From: Sceloporus undulatus
Taxonomy: Eukaryota; Chordata; Lepidosauria; Squamata; Phrynosomatidae
Length of the DNA: 64,000 nucleotides
NCBI RefSeq assembly: GCF_019175285.1
Contig: NC_056522.1
Span: 324,775,536 to 324,839,535, forward strand
Direction: 5' to 3'
The translations under genes and the position numbers were made by a program. The notes below the pieces were generated by a model that did not search any database, was not told where the DNA came from, and saw only the letters and a program-made list of their open reading frames with translations. Below are positions 1 through 10,272 of this stretch, piece after piece; positions within the stretch are counted from its first letter, which is position 1, and each line of letters starts with the position of its first letter.

Positions 1-137
1 GATCAATGAATGTTTGCAGAACTGCAGCCTGCAAACGAAGTTTCTTCTCTGTCATCTTGTCAGGTTCACTTGATTGCAAGAGATTTGGAACAAAAATTAC
101 TGCCAGGTTGCTACTGTCCATTTTGTTTTCAGCAGAT
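1..137 (-). CDS. ARHGAP11A: ARHGAP11A coding exon 5 (cut by window edge)
   Basis: The exon begins after the acceptor TTTTTCAG (AG at 139-138) and is open to position 1. It encodes [19 protein letters not shown] and then [17 protein letters not shown], matching the end of the family RhoGAP domain. The human loop between NLLQ and the TEKKLRLQ block is longer than here, so this species has a shortened loop. The donor lies beyond the left edge. Confidence 0.93.
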
Positions 138-3100
138 CTGAAAAAATATCCAAAAACAGAATTAGTGTCAGACACTTCATTCTCATTGCCTTCAGTGTCA
201 ATTAGCAATTTTAGATTTATACAGTTACAATTTCTGTTGGCCAATGTCCTCATCATCCCTACATATGAAGAGCACCTATCCATATGCTGTTACCACTGCA
301 GGTATTTTCTAATATTTTTAAACTACTTTAGCACAAGTTTCTATTCTCAAGGTTTGTGCCATCTTGGGCAAGAAAGAAAAAGTAACAAATATAAATTTCT
401 CTCAAAAGCAAAGACACACCTGAAGAGATCATGAGTGGTTTCAACTAGAGAATATATTTCCTCAGTTTCTCAATAGTTACATCAAGCTACGTAACCTCCA
501 GGTCATGTGGAACCATTTGCCCCTTTGGAAAGGGGTTAGCATGGGACTGAGAAGGGTGATGTTTTAAACCTTCTATTGAGGAAACTATAAAGTATGGAGG
601 AAGAGAGGGAAATGTGGGGAAATAGTACATGAGAAGCATGAATAAAGGGAAAAAAACTTGTTTTCCCTTTATTCCAGTAGTTTCCAGGTAAAGGGCTGAA
701 TATAACATTTAAACCATTTTAAGTGTGCTTCCCAGTCCCACCATTAATTCAATTATTTTGGGTTGTCAGTGGGTATAAATGAAGTATTTATACAACATGT
801 AGAACTAACATGATTTACATTTATTTCTATAAAGTTCTCTTTATAAAACCACACAAAAATTCTAAATCAGATCCCAGACCAACGAAGATAGCAGAAAACT
901 TTCCAATTAAATATTTTCCCCAATGTCTACATCTACCACAAAATTCTCACAATCACCACATCGTAGAGACCTAATCATAACCATAACATTCCTTGCATTT
1001 CCATTTACCTTAGAGACACATTTTTGAGGAACTTGAAAAAATATCTGAGTGTATCAATTTGTCTTTCATTTATAAGACATGAAAGCAGCAGTGTTGCAGA
1101 AATCTTCTCCTCACTGTTGAGTTGCTGGGCTTTGATGAGAGCTTCTTGTAGCTCATTTGGAAGGATGGGCTCAGGCAACTCCCTGAAGAACTGCTTCAGA
1201 AGCCCTGCAACATCACAGGGCTGTGCAGTAGACAGGCCACTTTCACCTTGATCCAGTTTAGTCTGGCAAAGGAGGAAGAAAAGATATAGCCACTACAAGT
1301 CAGAACTATATTGAGTGGATCACATACTAGAGAAAGCAATACAGTGGTACCCCGGGATACGAATGCGCCGCCTTACGAAATTTCCGGGTTACGAAAAAAA
1401 TCCATTTAAAAAAACTGTTCCGGGTTACGAAGGTTTTTTCGGGTTACGAAAAAATTTTTGGTGCTTTTCGGCGCTATTTCACACGAAATCGCGGCTTTTC
1501 CCCATTAGCGCCTATGGCTTTTTCGGCTTACGAAGTATTCCGGGTTACAAAAGCGGCGGCGGAACGAATTAATTTCGTAACCCGGGGTACCACTGTATAC
1601 AGTACCATCAAGAAAGAGTGTGCAGACTTTTGAAACATCATATCTGTTGAGGCATTCAGAAGCATATCTACTGAGATCATTTTAATATATTACTTAATTT
1701 TATTCTACATTTCCCCAATGACAAGCCCTATATTTATACAGCTATACTTGGGAGTCCCTCAAAGATGTTTAAAAATAACAGACATGGGGGAGGGGGGAGT
1801 TGCATCATACCTTTAATGTTTTCAAACGCATAAATGATCCAGATTTTCTGAAGAGCCCCTCAGTATGAATGTGCTCTTCCAAGTATTTACAAGCCTCAAC
1901 CAAAAAGCTGGGGAGAGAAGGATAAAGAATCAGCATATTTGCCAGTAGCAATTCAACATGGATAATTTTTTCTGATGAATATAGTGACAGCTTAATGAGC
2001 CATCATAATCTCCAAGTTGTAAACAAGAGTGGGACTAGTGTGGCACACAGCCCTAAAAGGTTGTTTTTGAGGCCCCTGTAGGTCCCACAGCCCAGCAAAA
2101 AGATTTTGTTTGCTTGTTTTGTTAAGCATTTACAGTACTTTAAAAAATAGTTCACCAAACCCCCAGGAGGCAACAGAACAATTTCACCATACTTTTGCCC
2201 TTGTTGGATAGCACAGTTAAGTCTTTTAGTACCTCCCTCCCCCCCCAAAAAAGTAGAAAATAAAATCAGGGGGGCACAGAAGGATATGTGAGCCTTCAAG
2301 GTCTCAAGCCACTCTAGAAACCAGTTCCTTGGCTATCTGTCTCTGTTGTAAGGAAGAAGTGTATTTAAAGGCAATCTGGAAGTCTATTCTTCAACATCTG
2401 GGCAACACAGGACCTGTCCCACAGCCACTTCTCAAAGATAACTTAACCAAAGAAAAAACTGAACAAAGCCCAAAGTATTCTAAAACTTCTAGTGCCCTTT
2501 CTCTGGCTTATTACAACAAAATTCATTAGCCTGAATCCTGTTGGTTAGTCCTAAATAGCATAAACCCATTGACTGAACAGTTGAATCAACATGTAGGTAA
2601 ATCTTATTGATTCAGTGCATCTAATCTAGTTGGAACTAACAATAGGCTTCAGGGTATGGTGTCTGATGCTTGCACCAGTAGATAATACCACTCAACATGA
2701 AGACCTTTCCTTTTCACACCCCAGTCATGGGGTATGCAAATGTCTGAGCAAAAGAGAGAGCCAGAGAGAGATCTTTAATGTAGTGGTTTACATGAGTGCT
2801 TCTTAAGCAATCTGATGTGTGGGACACACCGTTAATTTTTCCCAATGTGGTAGGGACTGGTAACATATTTGCCCCCATTAACTACAACTGTTTCTTTGTT
2901 TCCTGGAAGCTCACTAGGAACTAACAGTGTTGAGTAACACTGGTTTACTACAAATTGGTGCCAAAATAAAATATAGCCCACCCTCGGCCTACACAGGAGA
3001 TCCGTTCCAGCCCCCCCCCCCCCGGGCATAAGCCAAATACCACGCATGCTCAAACCCCATTCAAGTGCATGTGGTGGCGCGCCCCCATTCATTCAAATGG

Positions 3101-6100
3101 GACACACCACCCTGCGTGCTCCCACACGGCTTTCAGCATATGCTAAAAGCCACTGTACATGTCCTTTAGACAAAGTTACAGACTTTAATTACCAAGGTAT
3201 ATGTCCATATTCAGGCACAATCTGCTGAGGTAATTCATGAAGAGGTATCCCAAAGATTTTGCCCTACGGACAAAAGGATAAAAACGTTTAAATAAGATAT
3301 TACAGAAAAATCAATTTTTGACCCATCATGGCGCAGTGGTTTGAGTGTGGGACTACACCTCTGGAGAGCAAGGTTCAATTCCCAGCCCAGCCATGAAACT
3401 CACTGGGTGACCTTGTGCAAGTCATATGCTCTCAGCCTCAGGGGAAGGCAAAGACAAATCTTCTCTATAATATAAACCAAATGAGTGAGCATCATATCTG
3501 AGGATACGTAAAATTTCTATATGCTTCTAGCATATTATAATTTCATCCCAATATGGGAAACTCTGGTTTGTATAAACTATGTTTAATTAGTAAGTCAGGA
3601 TCCTAGTTTGATATGCCATGGCATAAGCAACTAGCTTCCCGTATTTACCAGTACACATCATATTCATCACAAATATCAATCAAAACTGTCATATTTTCTC
3701 ATTTCATATGTGAAGGGGAATGCAAGACCAAGGTTAGCTATAACACACTCTCATAAAACAATTCACAAATTATTTTGTCTGAAAAGCTGCTACTGTTTAT
3801 TACATGGGAACAATTGTTGGCCAGAATATTAGATGAATTGATTTTAATTTTGAAAAGACAGGCTGTATAACCCAGTTATACCAGTGTTCTATTGCTTATT
3901 ATATCTAGATCTTCTCCTTCATTTCTAAAATATTTTTTCATTGCAGAACATTTAATTCCCTAAGATTGCTGAAAAAATTCTGTAAGGATCACATCTAGGT
4001 CACTTAAACATATGTGCACACGCGCACACACACTCTCACACATACACACACACACCTGTTTATTAGGTATTATATACCCAGGAGACATAGCTGTAGAAAA
4101 GGGCCTTAAAAATCAAGCCTTTAAAATAAACATTACAACAATTGCCAAAGGATTAGCTGAGTGAGTCTACTGCAGCAAAACCAGCAGCCCAGTCTGACTT
4201 AAATACTGGCAGTTTATTCTAACATGAGCTTTCATAGACTATAGCACACATCATTAGATACATAAAGAGTTATACATAAAGAGTTATTCACAGTTTTACA
4301 GCTGAGGACAGACAACGAAGTCAGAGGGGAACTAAATGTAGAATGACTGTTCCTCAAACTGCTGCTATTCACACAAACAACTTGATAACCTGCCATAAGA
4401 TTTGTGGCATGAATCTGACAATATGCTCTCAGTTCATCGGCTAGAATATTTTTGTCACTAGGGAGGTGAAAGGCTTAGAGTGAGATCTTTCTGTTGACGT
4501 ATCAATCCCAAATTCAGATTATTTGTTGAAGCAGCATCTGAGGTTGCACTCACATTGTAAAAACAAAACAAAAATCAGTTTGCGACTGCTTTACCTGCCT
4601 TGGGTACAGTTCCTCTGGGAACTGTAACTGTGTGAAGACATTTAGCCTTCTCTGTCAGAGAGCTCTGGTGCCACAATAAACTACAGTTCTCAGGATTCCC
4701 TGGCACTGAGCAGAGGCAGTTAAAGCAGCCTTAAACTGAATTATTTCTGCAGTGTGTTTTGGACCTCGGTTTTCTAAACCTTTCAACCAAGAGAGCCTTC
4801 TCTGAACCCATAAGGGTTTGGGGAAAGGGAAGCCTCCTCTTTGCAGTTATGGAAGAAAGGGAAAAGAAGGCACAATCCTCCTAGCTATGCTTACTCAGAA
4901 GCAAGCCTTATTGGGCTCAGTGGGGCTTATTTCCAAGTTAATCCAACTGAACTCTGATATAACATCACTGAATAAACATGCATAGGCTGGGTTGTACACC
5001 TCATACCACCCAGTACTGTACACAGCGCGCACTAGAACAGCATATGCTTTGCTGCAAAAGGCCCCAGGTTCAGTTCTTAGTCTCTCCAGGTATGGCTGGG
5101 AAACCCTGGAAAGACTCTTCCCTGTCAGTAAGTAGAGTATCTGGACCCATAGGTCATAGCCTCACACAACTGTCTGCAACAGAAGAGCTCCAGAATTAAA
5201 AATATATAGGACAGAATCACTAAGAAGAGAGTCTCTTGATAAGACAGGATCGAATAATGCCCCCCCCCACCACATTTGCTGGGGTTAAAGGTGAAGGACA
5301 CCATGAATGTGGGAAAACTGCAAATAAAAAACACTTCTTTTTACCTAAGAGAACATCTCTCTGGGAATCGCCAGGTCCTCCTGTACGACTCTGTGGTCAA
5401 CATCTGCCCAACGTTGATCGCAGAATCATGCAGGAGAAAGTGCTTTTTCTATGAACTTCAAGGTTCCCCAGCATATTTCTATGGTTAACCTCTGGCAGAA
5501 TGGCACTGGAGGACCTTATAGTAGACAGAGAGGTTTCTAGAGAGAACATATTAATCAAAACAGCAGACACTCAAATCCAGAAAAGTCAAAGCCTCAAATA
5601 TGAAGGGCCAACTGCACACCAACTGCTCCCTGGCCTGTCTCATTATAAGGCAACTTCCAGTTGTTATTCAGTTCATACGCTATCATTTATAGAAGCTTAG
5701 GGCAGCTATGAATACAGTTAAAATCCCAAATGCCATCATGTGACAGCAGTCACAAGACCTCACAACCTCCGAGTCACAAGGCTCCAGTGACTAAAAGTGT
5801 GGAGACAACCAGATCCATAAAGGAACAAGTTCCAAACTAAGGCACCAACAACATCAATTATAGAAGCCAATAGCTCCATGTTTTCAGGAAAATGAGTCTC
5901 AGGCTGTTCCAGGATGTCTTTAGCACAAATCATTTGATACATAGGCCTGTTACAGACTGCCAAAATAAAGCTGCTTCGGGTCTCTTTGGAGGTATACTGT
6001 TTAAACGATGCATGGGTCCTAAGAGTCCGGAGGTCGCGCCAAAGCCACACTCCGTTCCTAAGCACTGGAGTGAGTGCAGCTTTGGTGCAGCTTCTGGACT

Positions 6101-6813
6101 CTTATGGTGCATGCATCATTTAAACAGCATACCTCCAAAGAGACCCGAAGCAGCTTTATTTTGGCAGTCTGTAACAGGCCATAGTGCACCTAGTAGTAGT
6201 ACATTATTAGTACCTAAGGTGCATCCAGAGATTTGTTTTGTTTCAGGACGACTCCAGAGGAGAGACACTACAGCAGTGCTCTTGCCTCTAACAGTTGGAA
6301 GGGTCCCTAAACATTGTGTGCCTTCAAGTCATCTTTGACTGACGTTGAGCCAGAGGAGGCGACTCTTGGGCCTGCATGGTGCTGTGGTCTGAGTGTTGGG
6401 ACTAGGACTCTGGGGGCCAGGATTCGAATCCCCGCTTGGCCATGGAGCCCCACTGGGTGGCCTTGGGCAAGTCACTCTCTCTCGGCCTCAGGGGAAGGCA
6501 ATGGCAAGCTCCCCCGGAGAACGCTTGCCAAGAAACCCCCGTGAGTTGGAGGCATCTTGGAGGCACCCAAGAGCAGCAGCAGAGAGAGAAAGCTTTCAGG
6601 ATGCGCTGAGACGCGGAAGCCCAGGCTCCAATGAGTATGAGGCCGTTTGGCTCTGGCTGCCCCTGGTTCCTCTCTTACCCTTCCTTCTCCGGCGGCTGCC
6701 GACCGCGTCGGCTTGTTCCTTTTGGCCGCCCGGGTCTTCACCTTGATCCCGTAGGCGGCTCGGAGCTGCTGCTGCACGGCCAACTGGGCCACCTCTCTCC
6801 CGCGGCCCTCCAT
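1..6813 (-). CDS. ARHGAP11A: ARHGAP11A, 5' part of the gene (coding exons 1-5, spliced; continues beyond the left edge)
   Basis: Five exons on the minus strand (6813-6679, 3263-3193, 1907-1811, 1262-1009, 137-1) have GT donors and AG acceptors and join in frame (phases 0, 2, 0, 2) into about 231 residues. The product starts with a short leader containing YGIKVK, as in vertebrate ARHGAP11A, and then enters a RhoGAP domain: [24 protein letters not shown] (arginine finger at about residue 89), the block [11 protein letters not shown], and [12 protein letters not shown]. The family member is a RhoA-directed GTPase-activating protein, largely nuclear and at the division plane, expressed in dividing cells. 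The long C-terminal region lies outside the window. No stop or frameshift interrupts the visible exons, so it looks like a functional gene. The identification is by remembered family sequence, not by a search. Confidence 0.95.
138..1008. other. ARHGAP11A intron 4, no recognised element
   Basis: AT-rich intronic sequence between exons 5 and 4. I see no repeat family, RNA gene or conserved block in it; the short open frames have no family resemblance. Confidence 0.6.
1009..1262 (-). CDS. ARHGAP11A: ARHGAP11A coding exon 4
   Basis: A 254-base exon lies between acceptor TTTGCCAG and donor GTAAATGG. It encodes the central RhoGAP helices, including [30 protein letters not shown] and [13 protein letters not shown], close to the human ARHGAP11A blocks. 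It ends in phase 2, and the split Arg codon is completed in exon 5. No internal stop occurs. Confidence 0.95.
1342..1595 (+). mobile_element. TA-flanked MITE, GGTACCCCGGG family, copy 1 (ARHGAP11A intron 3)
   Basis: A 254-bp element with terminal inverted repeats CAGTGGTACCCCGGG and CCCGGGGTACCACTG, flanked by TA on both sides, as for Tc1/mariner-type insertions. The interior repeats the phrase GGGTTACGAA many times and has no coding capacity. Two more copies lie at 30701-31107 (as a palindrome) and 57196-57448. Confidence 0.85.
1811..1907 (-). CDS. ARHGAP11A: ARHGAP11A coding exon 3 (arginine-finger exon)
   Basis: A 97-base exon lies between acceptor CTCCCCAG and donor GTATGA. It encodes [17 protein letters not shown] followed by LFRKSGS. 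The Arg in LFRKSG is the catalytic arginine finger that RhoGAP proteins insert into the Rho active site, so the copy is predicted to be catalytically competent. The exon ends in phase 0 after RLKTLK, the same boundary as in the mammalian gene. Confidence 0.95.
1908..3192. other. ARHGAP11A intron 2, mostly unassigned
   Basis: No firm feature is seen. A C-run lies at about 3009-3022 within a GC-rich patch (2960-3160) that may be a degraded MITE, and short C-runs occur near 2240. No additional exon-like block with splice sites was recognised. Confidence 0.5.
3193..3263 (-). CDS. ARHGAP11A: ARHGAP11A coding exon 2 (start of RhoGAP domain)
   Basis: A 71-base exon lies between acceptor ...CCGTAG (AG at 3265-3264) and donor GTAATT (from 3192). 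It encodes [13 protein letters not shown] and VPEYGHIP, the opening of the family RhoGAP domain. It starts in phase 0 and leaves two bases of a codon that exon 3 completes as Cys. Confidence 0.95.
3328..3505 (+). repeat. tRNA-derived SINE (Sauria-type), 3' truncated
   Basis: It has the tRNA-like head GCGCAGTGGTTTGAGTG and the B-box-like GGTTCAATTCCCAGC, followed by the SINE body CACTGGGTGACCTTG and CTCAGCCTCAGGGGAAGGCAA. It lies in ARHGAP11A intron 1 and lacks the Bov-B-like tail. Confidence 0.85.
4014..4064. repeat. CA-rich microsatellite
   Basis: Imperfect (CA)n tract interrupted by CG, TC and AT units. Confidence 0.85.
4545..4768. mobile_element. Foldback MITE, CTGCAG/GCAGTTAAAG family
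   Basis: A palindromic element with a conserved core of about 200 bp. One side reads CTGCCTTGGGTACAG, the other GGCAGTTAAAGCAGCC, and the end reads TTTCTGCAGTGTGTTTTGGACC in part. The same family occurs at 8930, 15970, 17711, 20077, 33150, 41356 and 54109. The superfamily is not assigned with certainty; it is probably hAT-like. Confidence 0.7.
5944..6180. mobile_element. Foldback MITE with ~86-bp arms (ARHGAP11A intron 1)
   Basis: The element begins GGCCTGTTACAGACTGCC and ends with its inverse complement, GGCAGTCTGTAACAGGCC. The arms match at about 80 of 86 positions around a ~65-bp centre, and it is flanked by ATA on both sides. A partial relative is at about 18560-18695. The GGCC ends and 3-bp AT-rich target duplication suggest PIF/Harbinger ancestry. 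Confidence 0.8.
6370..6572 (+). repeat. tRNA-derived SINE (Sauria-type), GC-rich copy beside ARHGAP11A exon 1
   Basis: It has the head GTGTTGGGACTAGGACTC and B box GATTCGAATCCCC, then the body CACTGGGTGGCCTTGGGCAA and AAGGCAATGGCAAGC. It keeps CpGs that other copies have lost, probably because it sits beside the CpG-rich first exon. The tail is degraded. Confidence 0.85.
6679..6813 (-). CDS. ARHGAP11A: ARHGAP11A coding exon 1
   Basis: This exon encodes 45 residues from the ATG at 6813-6811 to a GTAAGAG donor whose GT is at 6678-6677. The ATG sits in a good Kozak context (GGCGCC before it, G after it). The residues [13 protein letters not shown] align with the human leader QHLRAFYGIKVK and start at nearly the same distance from Met, which supports this start. 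The frame stays open upstream to another ATG at 6963-6961, giving a possible 50-residue extension. That extension crosses the promoter-like motifs and has no family counterpart, so I do not use it. The exon ends in phase 0. It is GC-rich, as expected for a CpG-island first exon, and rich in basic residues after the leader. Confidence 0.93.
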
Positions 6814-7000
6814 GGCGCCCAGGTCCGCTCTGGCCACCGCCACCACTCTCTGCTCTTCCGTCTCCTCCGACCCACTCAAACGGCGCGCCTCGCCACGCCC
6901 CCCTCTTCCCTGATTGGCTCGTTCCCCCGTTCGAATCCTCAGGACCCCAACGGCCGCCGTCACGAGGGTGGCTACGCGAGTGCCTGAATCTTGTCACGTA
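6814..7000 (-). promoter_or_regulatory. ARHGAP11A promoter / 5' UTR, CpG-rich
   Basis: This GC-rich stretch lies just upstream of the ARHGAP11A start codon. It carries an inverted CCAAT box (GATTGG at 6912-6917, reading CCAATC in the gene direction), a GC/KLF box (GGGCGTGGC at about 6893-6901 on the minus strand) and a TTCGAA motif at 6930-6935 that fits the cell-cycle homology region consensus TTYGAA. NF-Y/CCAAT plus CHR elements are typical of G2/M genes, and ARHGAP11A is cell-cycle regulated in mammals. Here the TTCGAA lies upstream of the CCAAT box, the reverse of the usual order. No TATA box is evident and the transcription start is not determined. Confidence 0.6.
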
Positions 7001-7009
7001 GTTCTAGCA

Positions 7010-7088
7010 GAGACAGCTGAATGTCTCGCAAAACTACATTTCCCAGAATTCCCTAGCATTGAACCAAGGCAGTTAAATTGGTTTCAGC
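7010..7088. mobile_element. Remnant of the CTGCAG/GCAGTTAAAG foldback MITE upstream of ARHGAP11A
   Basis: It contains CTACATTTCCCAGAATTCCC and AAGGCAGTTAAATTGG, the right half of the family core, within about 200 bp upstream of the ARHGAP11A start. Confidence 0.55.
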
Positions 7089-7435
7089 TCTACATTCGGG
7101 TTTTGTAAAATACTACTACTACTAATAATGAGGCAATTGCTGCAAGACAAAAAGAAAACATATAGAGACCCAGACAGAAACATTGGAGACAGTTCCTGAG
7201 TTCTCTGAGTTCTCCCTGTTCTCTGAGCCTGTTGGAAGAATATCGTTGGTCCCTTTCTTTCTTCCTCAAATAAACAAATAGCCAAGCATTCATTTTTCAG
7301 TATGGTTTTTAGGAAGTGAAAATCGGTGTTTCGTGTCTCTCCAAACTGTTTTTTTAAACAAAAATCAAATAAATAAGTAACAAGCCCAGAGTTCTTTCTG
7401 TCTAACAAAGCTATATAAAGTAGAGCTCGGTATTA

Positions 7436-7476
7436 TTTTGACTTGAAGGCACACAACAACAATAACAACAACAACG
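7436..7476 (+). repeat. SINE 3' tail fragment
   Basis: ACTTGAAGGCACACAACAAC followed by further CAA units is the Bov-B-like tail of the Sauria-type SINE. Confidence 0.7.
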
Positions 7477-7479
7477 TTA

Positions 7480-7585
7480 GTTTTTTGTGGGTTTTTCATG
7501 CTATGAGGCTGAGTCCTAGAAGGGTTTAAGGAATAAACTCTTCTAGAACATCATGGCCTCACAGCCTGAAACACCCACAAAAAAC
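7480..7585. repeat. Small foldback interspersed repeat
   Basis: The inverted ends GTTTTTTGTGGG and CCCACAAAAAAC enclose a diverged palindrome with TTCTAGAACAT near its centre. A half copy lies at 12571-12628. The family is not identified. Confidence 0.5.
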
Positions 7586-7689
7586 ATGGATGCCGGCCAT
7601 GAACGCCATTGACTTCACAAACAACCATGTTATTTCTCTGGTATGTAGACTGGAGTGGAGGGAAATCCAGAATGTTCTGCAGGTGGCGT

Positions 7690-7895
7690 GTTGTTCTTGG
7701 GTGCCTTCAAGTCGTTTCAGATTCATGGTGACACTTTGGATTTTCTTGTCAAGGTTTGTTCAGAGAAGGTGCGTCTTTGCCTTCCTCTGGGGCTGAGAGA
7801 GTGTGACTTGCCCAAGGTCACCCAGTGGGTTGCCATGGCTGGGCAGGGATTTGAACCCTGGTCTCCCAAGCCCTAGTCCAAAGCTCAAACTTTGG
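7690..7895 (-). repeat. tRNA-derived SINE (Sauria-type)
   Basis: Read on the minus strand it has the tRNA-like head, the B box GGTTCAAATCCCTGCCC, the CCAGTGGGTGACC region (here CACTGGGTGACCTTGGG) and the tail ending GACTTGAAGGCACC. Confidence 0.88.
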
Positions 7896-8078
7896 TAGAG
7901 AAATGTAGTTCACAGCTATACCTAAATTGCAAGACTCAGGGATGAAGCCAGGAGAGAGTCTGAATGGTATTTATTCCCATATTTCAGCAGAAAAGTATGG
8001 GTATATAAGGCTCTCCTTGTTTTCACAACAGGGCTGGGAAACCTTTGGCCTTGCAAGTTAATATTAGACTTCACTTCC

Positions 8079-8101
8079 TATTATTATTATTATTATTATT
8101 C
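8079..8101. repeat. (TTA)n microsatellite
   Basis: Seven or so tandem TTA units. Confidence 0.85.
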
Positions 8102-8628
8102 TAACCAGCTAGGGAGGTAAATGGTACAGAATTATGGGAGCTGTGATCCCACAACACCTGATCACCCAAAGTCCGCAAAACTGTGATATCTTCATGAATT
8201 TTACATTATTTATTTTTTTGCATTTTAGTTGGCCAAATAGAGGTATAACTTTTGTGTATTTGGGGTGTTATTGTAGTTTGCTATGTGGCCAAAAACAACT
8301 GCCCCTGAATATGATTAACCAAAGGTTCCCCAGGTTGGGATTACAAGAAGAAACAACCATTTTTTAATGAACTAATTACAGCATTATGTTCTATTTCAGC
8401 TTCTCTATATAATCGTGGGACTTGTAGTTTGGAGAAGCAGCCAATCTTCCTGCCTAAGGATCAAAGCTTTGCTAAGAGTTATTGAAATCCTTGCAGTAAC
8501 TAACCAGCGAGGGATGATAGCCATCCTGACATGGTGGACCCATATGAAGCGCATTGCTTGGAGGAACAAAGAATCATTTGGAGTCTCACATCAGTTTTTA
8601 GATTTTGGCATGACTAATACGTTATTAG

Positions 8629-8864
8629 GAGCCAGTGTGATGTAGTGGTTTGAGTGTTGGACTAGGATTCTGGAGACTAGGGTTTGAATCCCCACTTGGT
8701 CATGAAAATCCACTGTGTGACCTCAGGAAAATCACACTCTCTCAGCGTCAAAAGTTGGCAACAACAAACTCCCTCTGAAGAAACTTGTCAAGAAAACCCA
8801 GTGATAGGATCATCTTAGGGTTGCCATGCATCGGAAATTACTTGAAGACACACAACAACAAAAA
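8629..8864 (+). repeat. tRNA-derived SINE (Sauria-type), near full length
   Basis: About 236 bp with head GCCAGTGTGATGTAGTGG, B box GGTTTGAATCCCCAC, body and tail CTTGAAGACACACAACAACA. It can serve as the reference copy for this window. Confidence 0.9.
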
Positions 8865-8878
8865 TATGTCATTAGTTG

Positions 8879-9245
8879 AGAGCTAGTGTGGTGTGGTGGT
8901 TTGAGCACTGGACAGGGAAACCACTGAGGATGTATACACACTGCAAAATGAGACCAGTTTGACACTGCTGTAACTGCCATGTTATTCTGTCAGGTCTGCC
9001 AGATCTCTGGTGTCTCACCAAACTACAAATCCCAGTATTCTATGAGATAGATTCTTGGCAGTTAAAGTGATGTCAAACTAATTGAGTTTTGTAGTGTGGA
9101 TATACCCTGGGTAACTGTGGGCAAACCACACTCCCTCAGCCGCAAAGGAAGACAAAAGCAAACCCCTTCTGCACAAAGCTTGCCAAGAAAACCCTTTGAC
9201 AGGGTCCCCATAAGTTGACTTGAAGGCAGACAACAAAAACAGTAT
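8879..9245 (+). repeat. tRNA-derived SINE interrupted by a MITE
   Basis: The SINE head (AGCTAGTGTGGTGTGGTGG) runs to about 8929 and the body resumes at about 9106 (GGGTAACTGTGGGCAAACC), ending GACTTGAAGGCAGACAACA. The insert is a copy of the foldback MITE family, so the MITE was active after this SINE inserted. Confidence 0.75.
8930..9105. mobile_element. Foldback MITE (CTGCAG/GCAGTTAAAG family) nested in a SINE
   Basis: The core signs CAGTTTGACACTGCTGTAAC, CTACAAATCCCAGTATTC and GGCAGTTAAAGTGATGTCAA are present between two pieces of one SINE. Confidence 0.75.
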
Positions 9246-9357
9246 GACATTGAGGCTTTTAACACTGGAGTTAAGCATCTTTAAATAATGGTAGTTCTGC
9301 ATGCACTGAGTGTCAACTTCAGGATATAACTTTTCTTAAAACTTTAGAAACACAAGG

Positions 9358-9550
9358 GGATCAGTCATTCACACTTATGTTTTTGAGCTGAATAGATCCG
9401 GATTGCTTGATCAAAGCGATGCCAAATCAAAGTTCACACTACATTTGCCAGTGTCAAAGCTGTCCATGGCAATTTAACCCTGTTGTCATTCACATTACCA
9501 TTTGCGTTGATTTAAAATAGAGACGACATTTCAATCATTCTTGGTTGTTG
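9358..9550 (+). mobile_element. Unclassified MITE-like repeat
   Basis: This block matches, in inverse orientation, 43360-43790: both share TTCACATTACCATTT, TTTAAAAT and CATTCTTGG, plus the end GGGATCAGTCATTC (inverse GAATGACCCC). It is found here as one piece and there split by an insertion. Confidence 0.5.
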
Positions 9551-10037
9551 TTTTTTAACTGCTTTTAGGTATGCTTCCAGATGGGATTCCACGAGGCCAC
9601 CTTTTGTCAGGAGCTATCTCTGAGAATGTTTTATAAGTGCTTACAATGGCATGGTGTAATTGGTGATCTATTTATCTTTCTTTTTTTATCTTGTCTTTGT
9701 TACTATTATTTTAAATAAACACTGTAAATGTGGCCTGTGTTTCCTTCTGGGTCCCATATCAGTAGCAGACACCTCAGATAGCCATCTTTCTATGATCATT
9801 CAGTTGATGGTCATTTGGTTAGATTCAACACATTCTTCTCTTCCATCACCACCCAATGTTTGCCAATGTAGGTTTTCATTTTATGTGCCTGATGTATTGT
9901 GGACTGTGTTCCACAAAATCTTTGCCATTTTGAATGCTATTGTTGATGTTGTTGTTGTGTGCTCATCATTAAATGTGTCATAGGACTTTTTGTATTGTTT
10001 TGCTCAAGCAAAGGCCAGCAAATATTCTAGTTACTAA

Positions 10038-10272
10038 CAGTCAGCCCTCGTTATCCATGGATATTTTTATCCACGAATTCAAGCATCCACGGCTTGAAAA
10101 TATTCCAAAAAAAAGTATAAATTCCAAATAGCAAACCTTGATTTTTCCATTTTATATAAGGGACACCATTTTGCTCTGTCATTATATTTAATGGGATTTG
10201 AGCGTCCATGGATTTTGTTATCCACAGGGGATCCTGGAACCAAACCCCAGCGGATAACAAGGTCCCACCACT
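10038..10272 (+). mobile_element. Tigger-like (TcMar) MITE, copy 1
   Basis: The ends read CAGTCAGCCCTCGTTATCCA and, at the far side, CAGCGGATAACAAGG. The interior includes TTTATATAAGGGACACC and AATGGGATTTGAGCGTCC. The 'sequence of a spoiled Tigger/MER2' look is shared by 13777, 44754 and 63578. It is non-autonomous. Confidence 0.75.

Noticed and set aside
5892-6338. 148-codon plus-strand open frame
   Set aside because: It runs through the foldback MITE; both strands of the palindrome give the same peptide, a sign of repeat, not gene.
6472-6963. 163-codon minus-strand frame as one uninterrupted exon
   Set aside because: Only the part 6679-6813 matches ARHGAP11A, and a consensus donor follows it; the left remainder is intron and a SINE, the right part is promoter.
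8629-8864. tRNA gene
   Set aside because: The A- and B-box-like signals belong to the head of a tRNA-derived SINE; the cloverleaf is not completed and the copy continues into the SINE body and tail.
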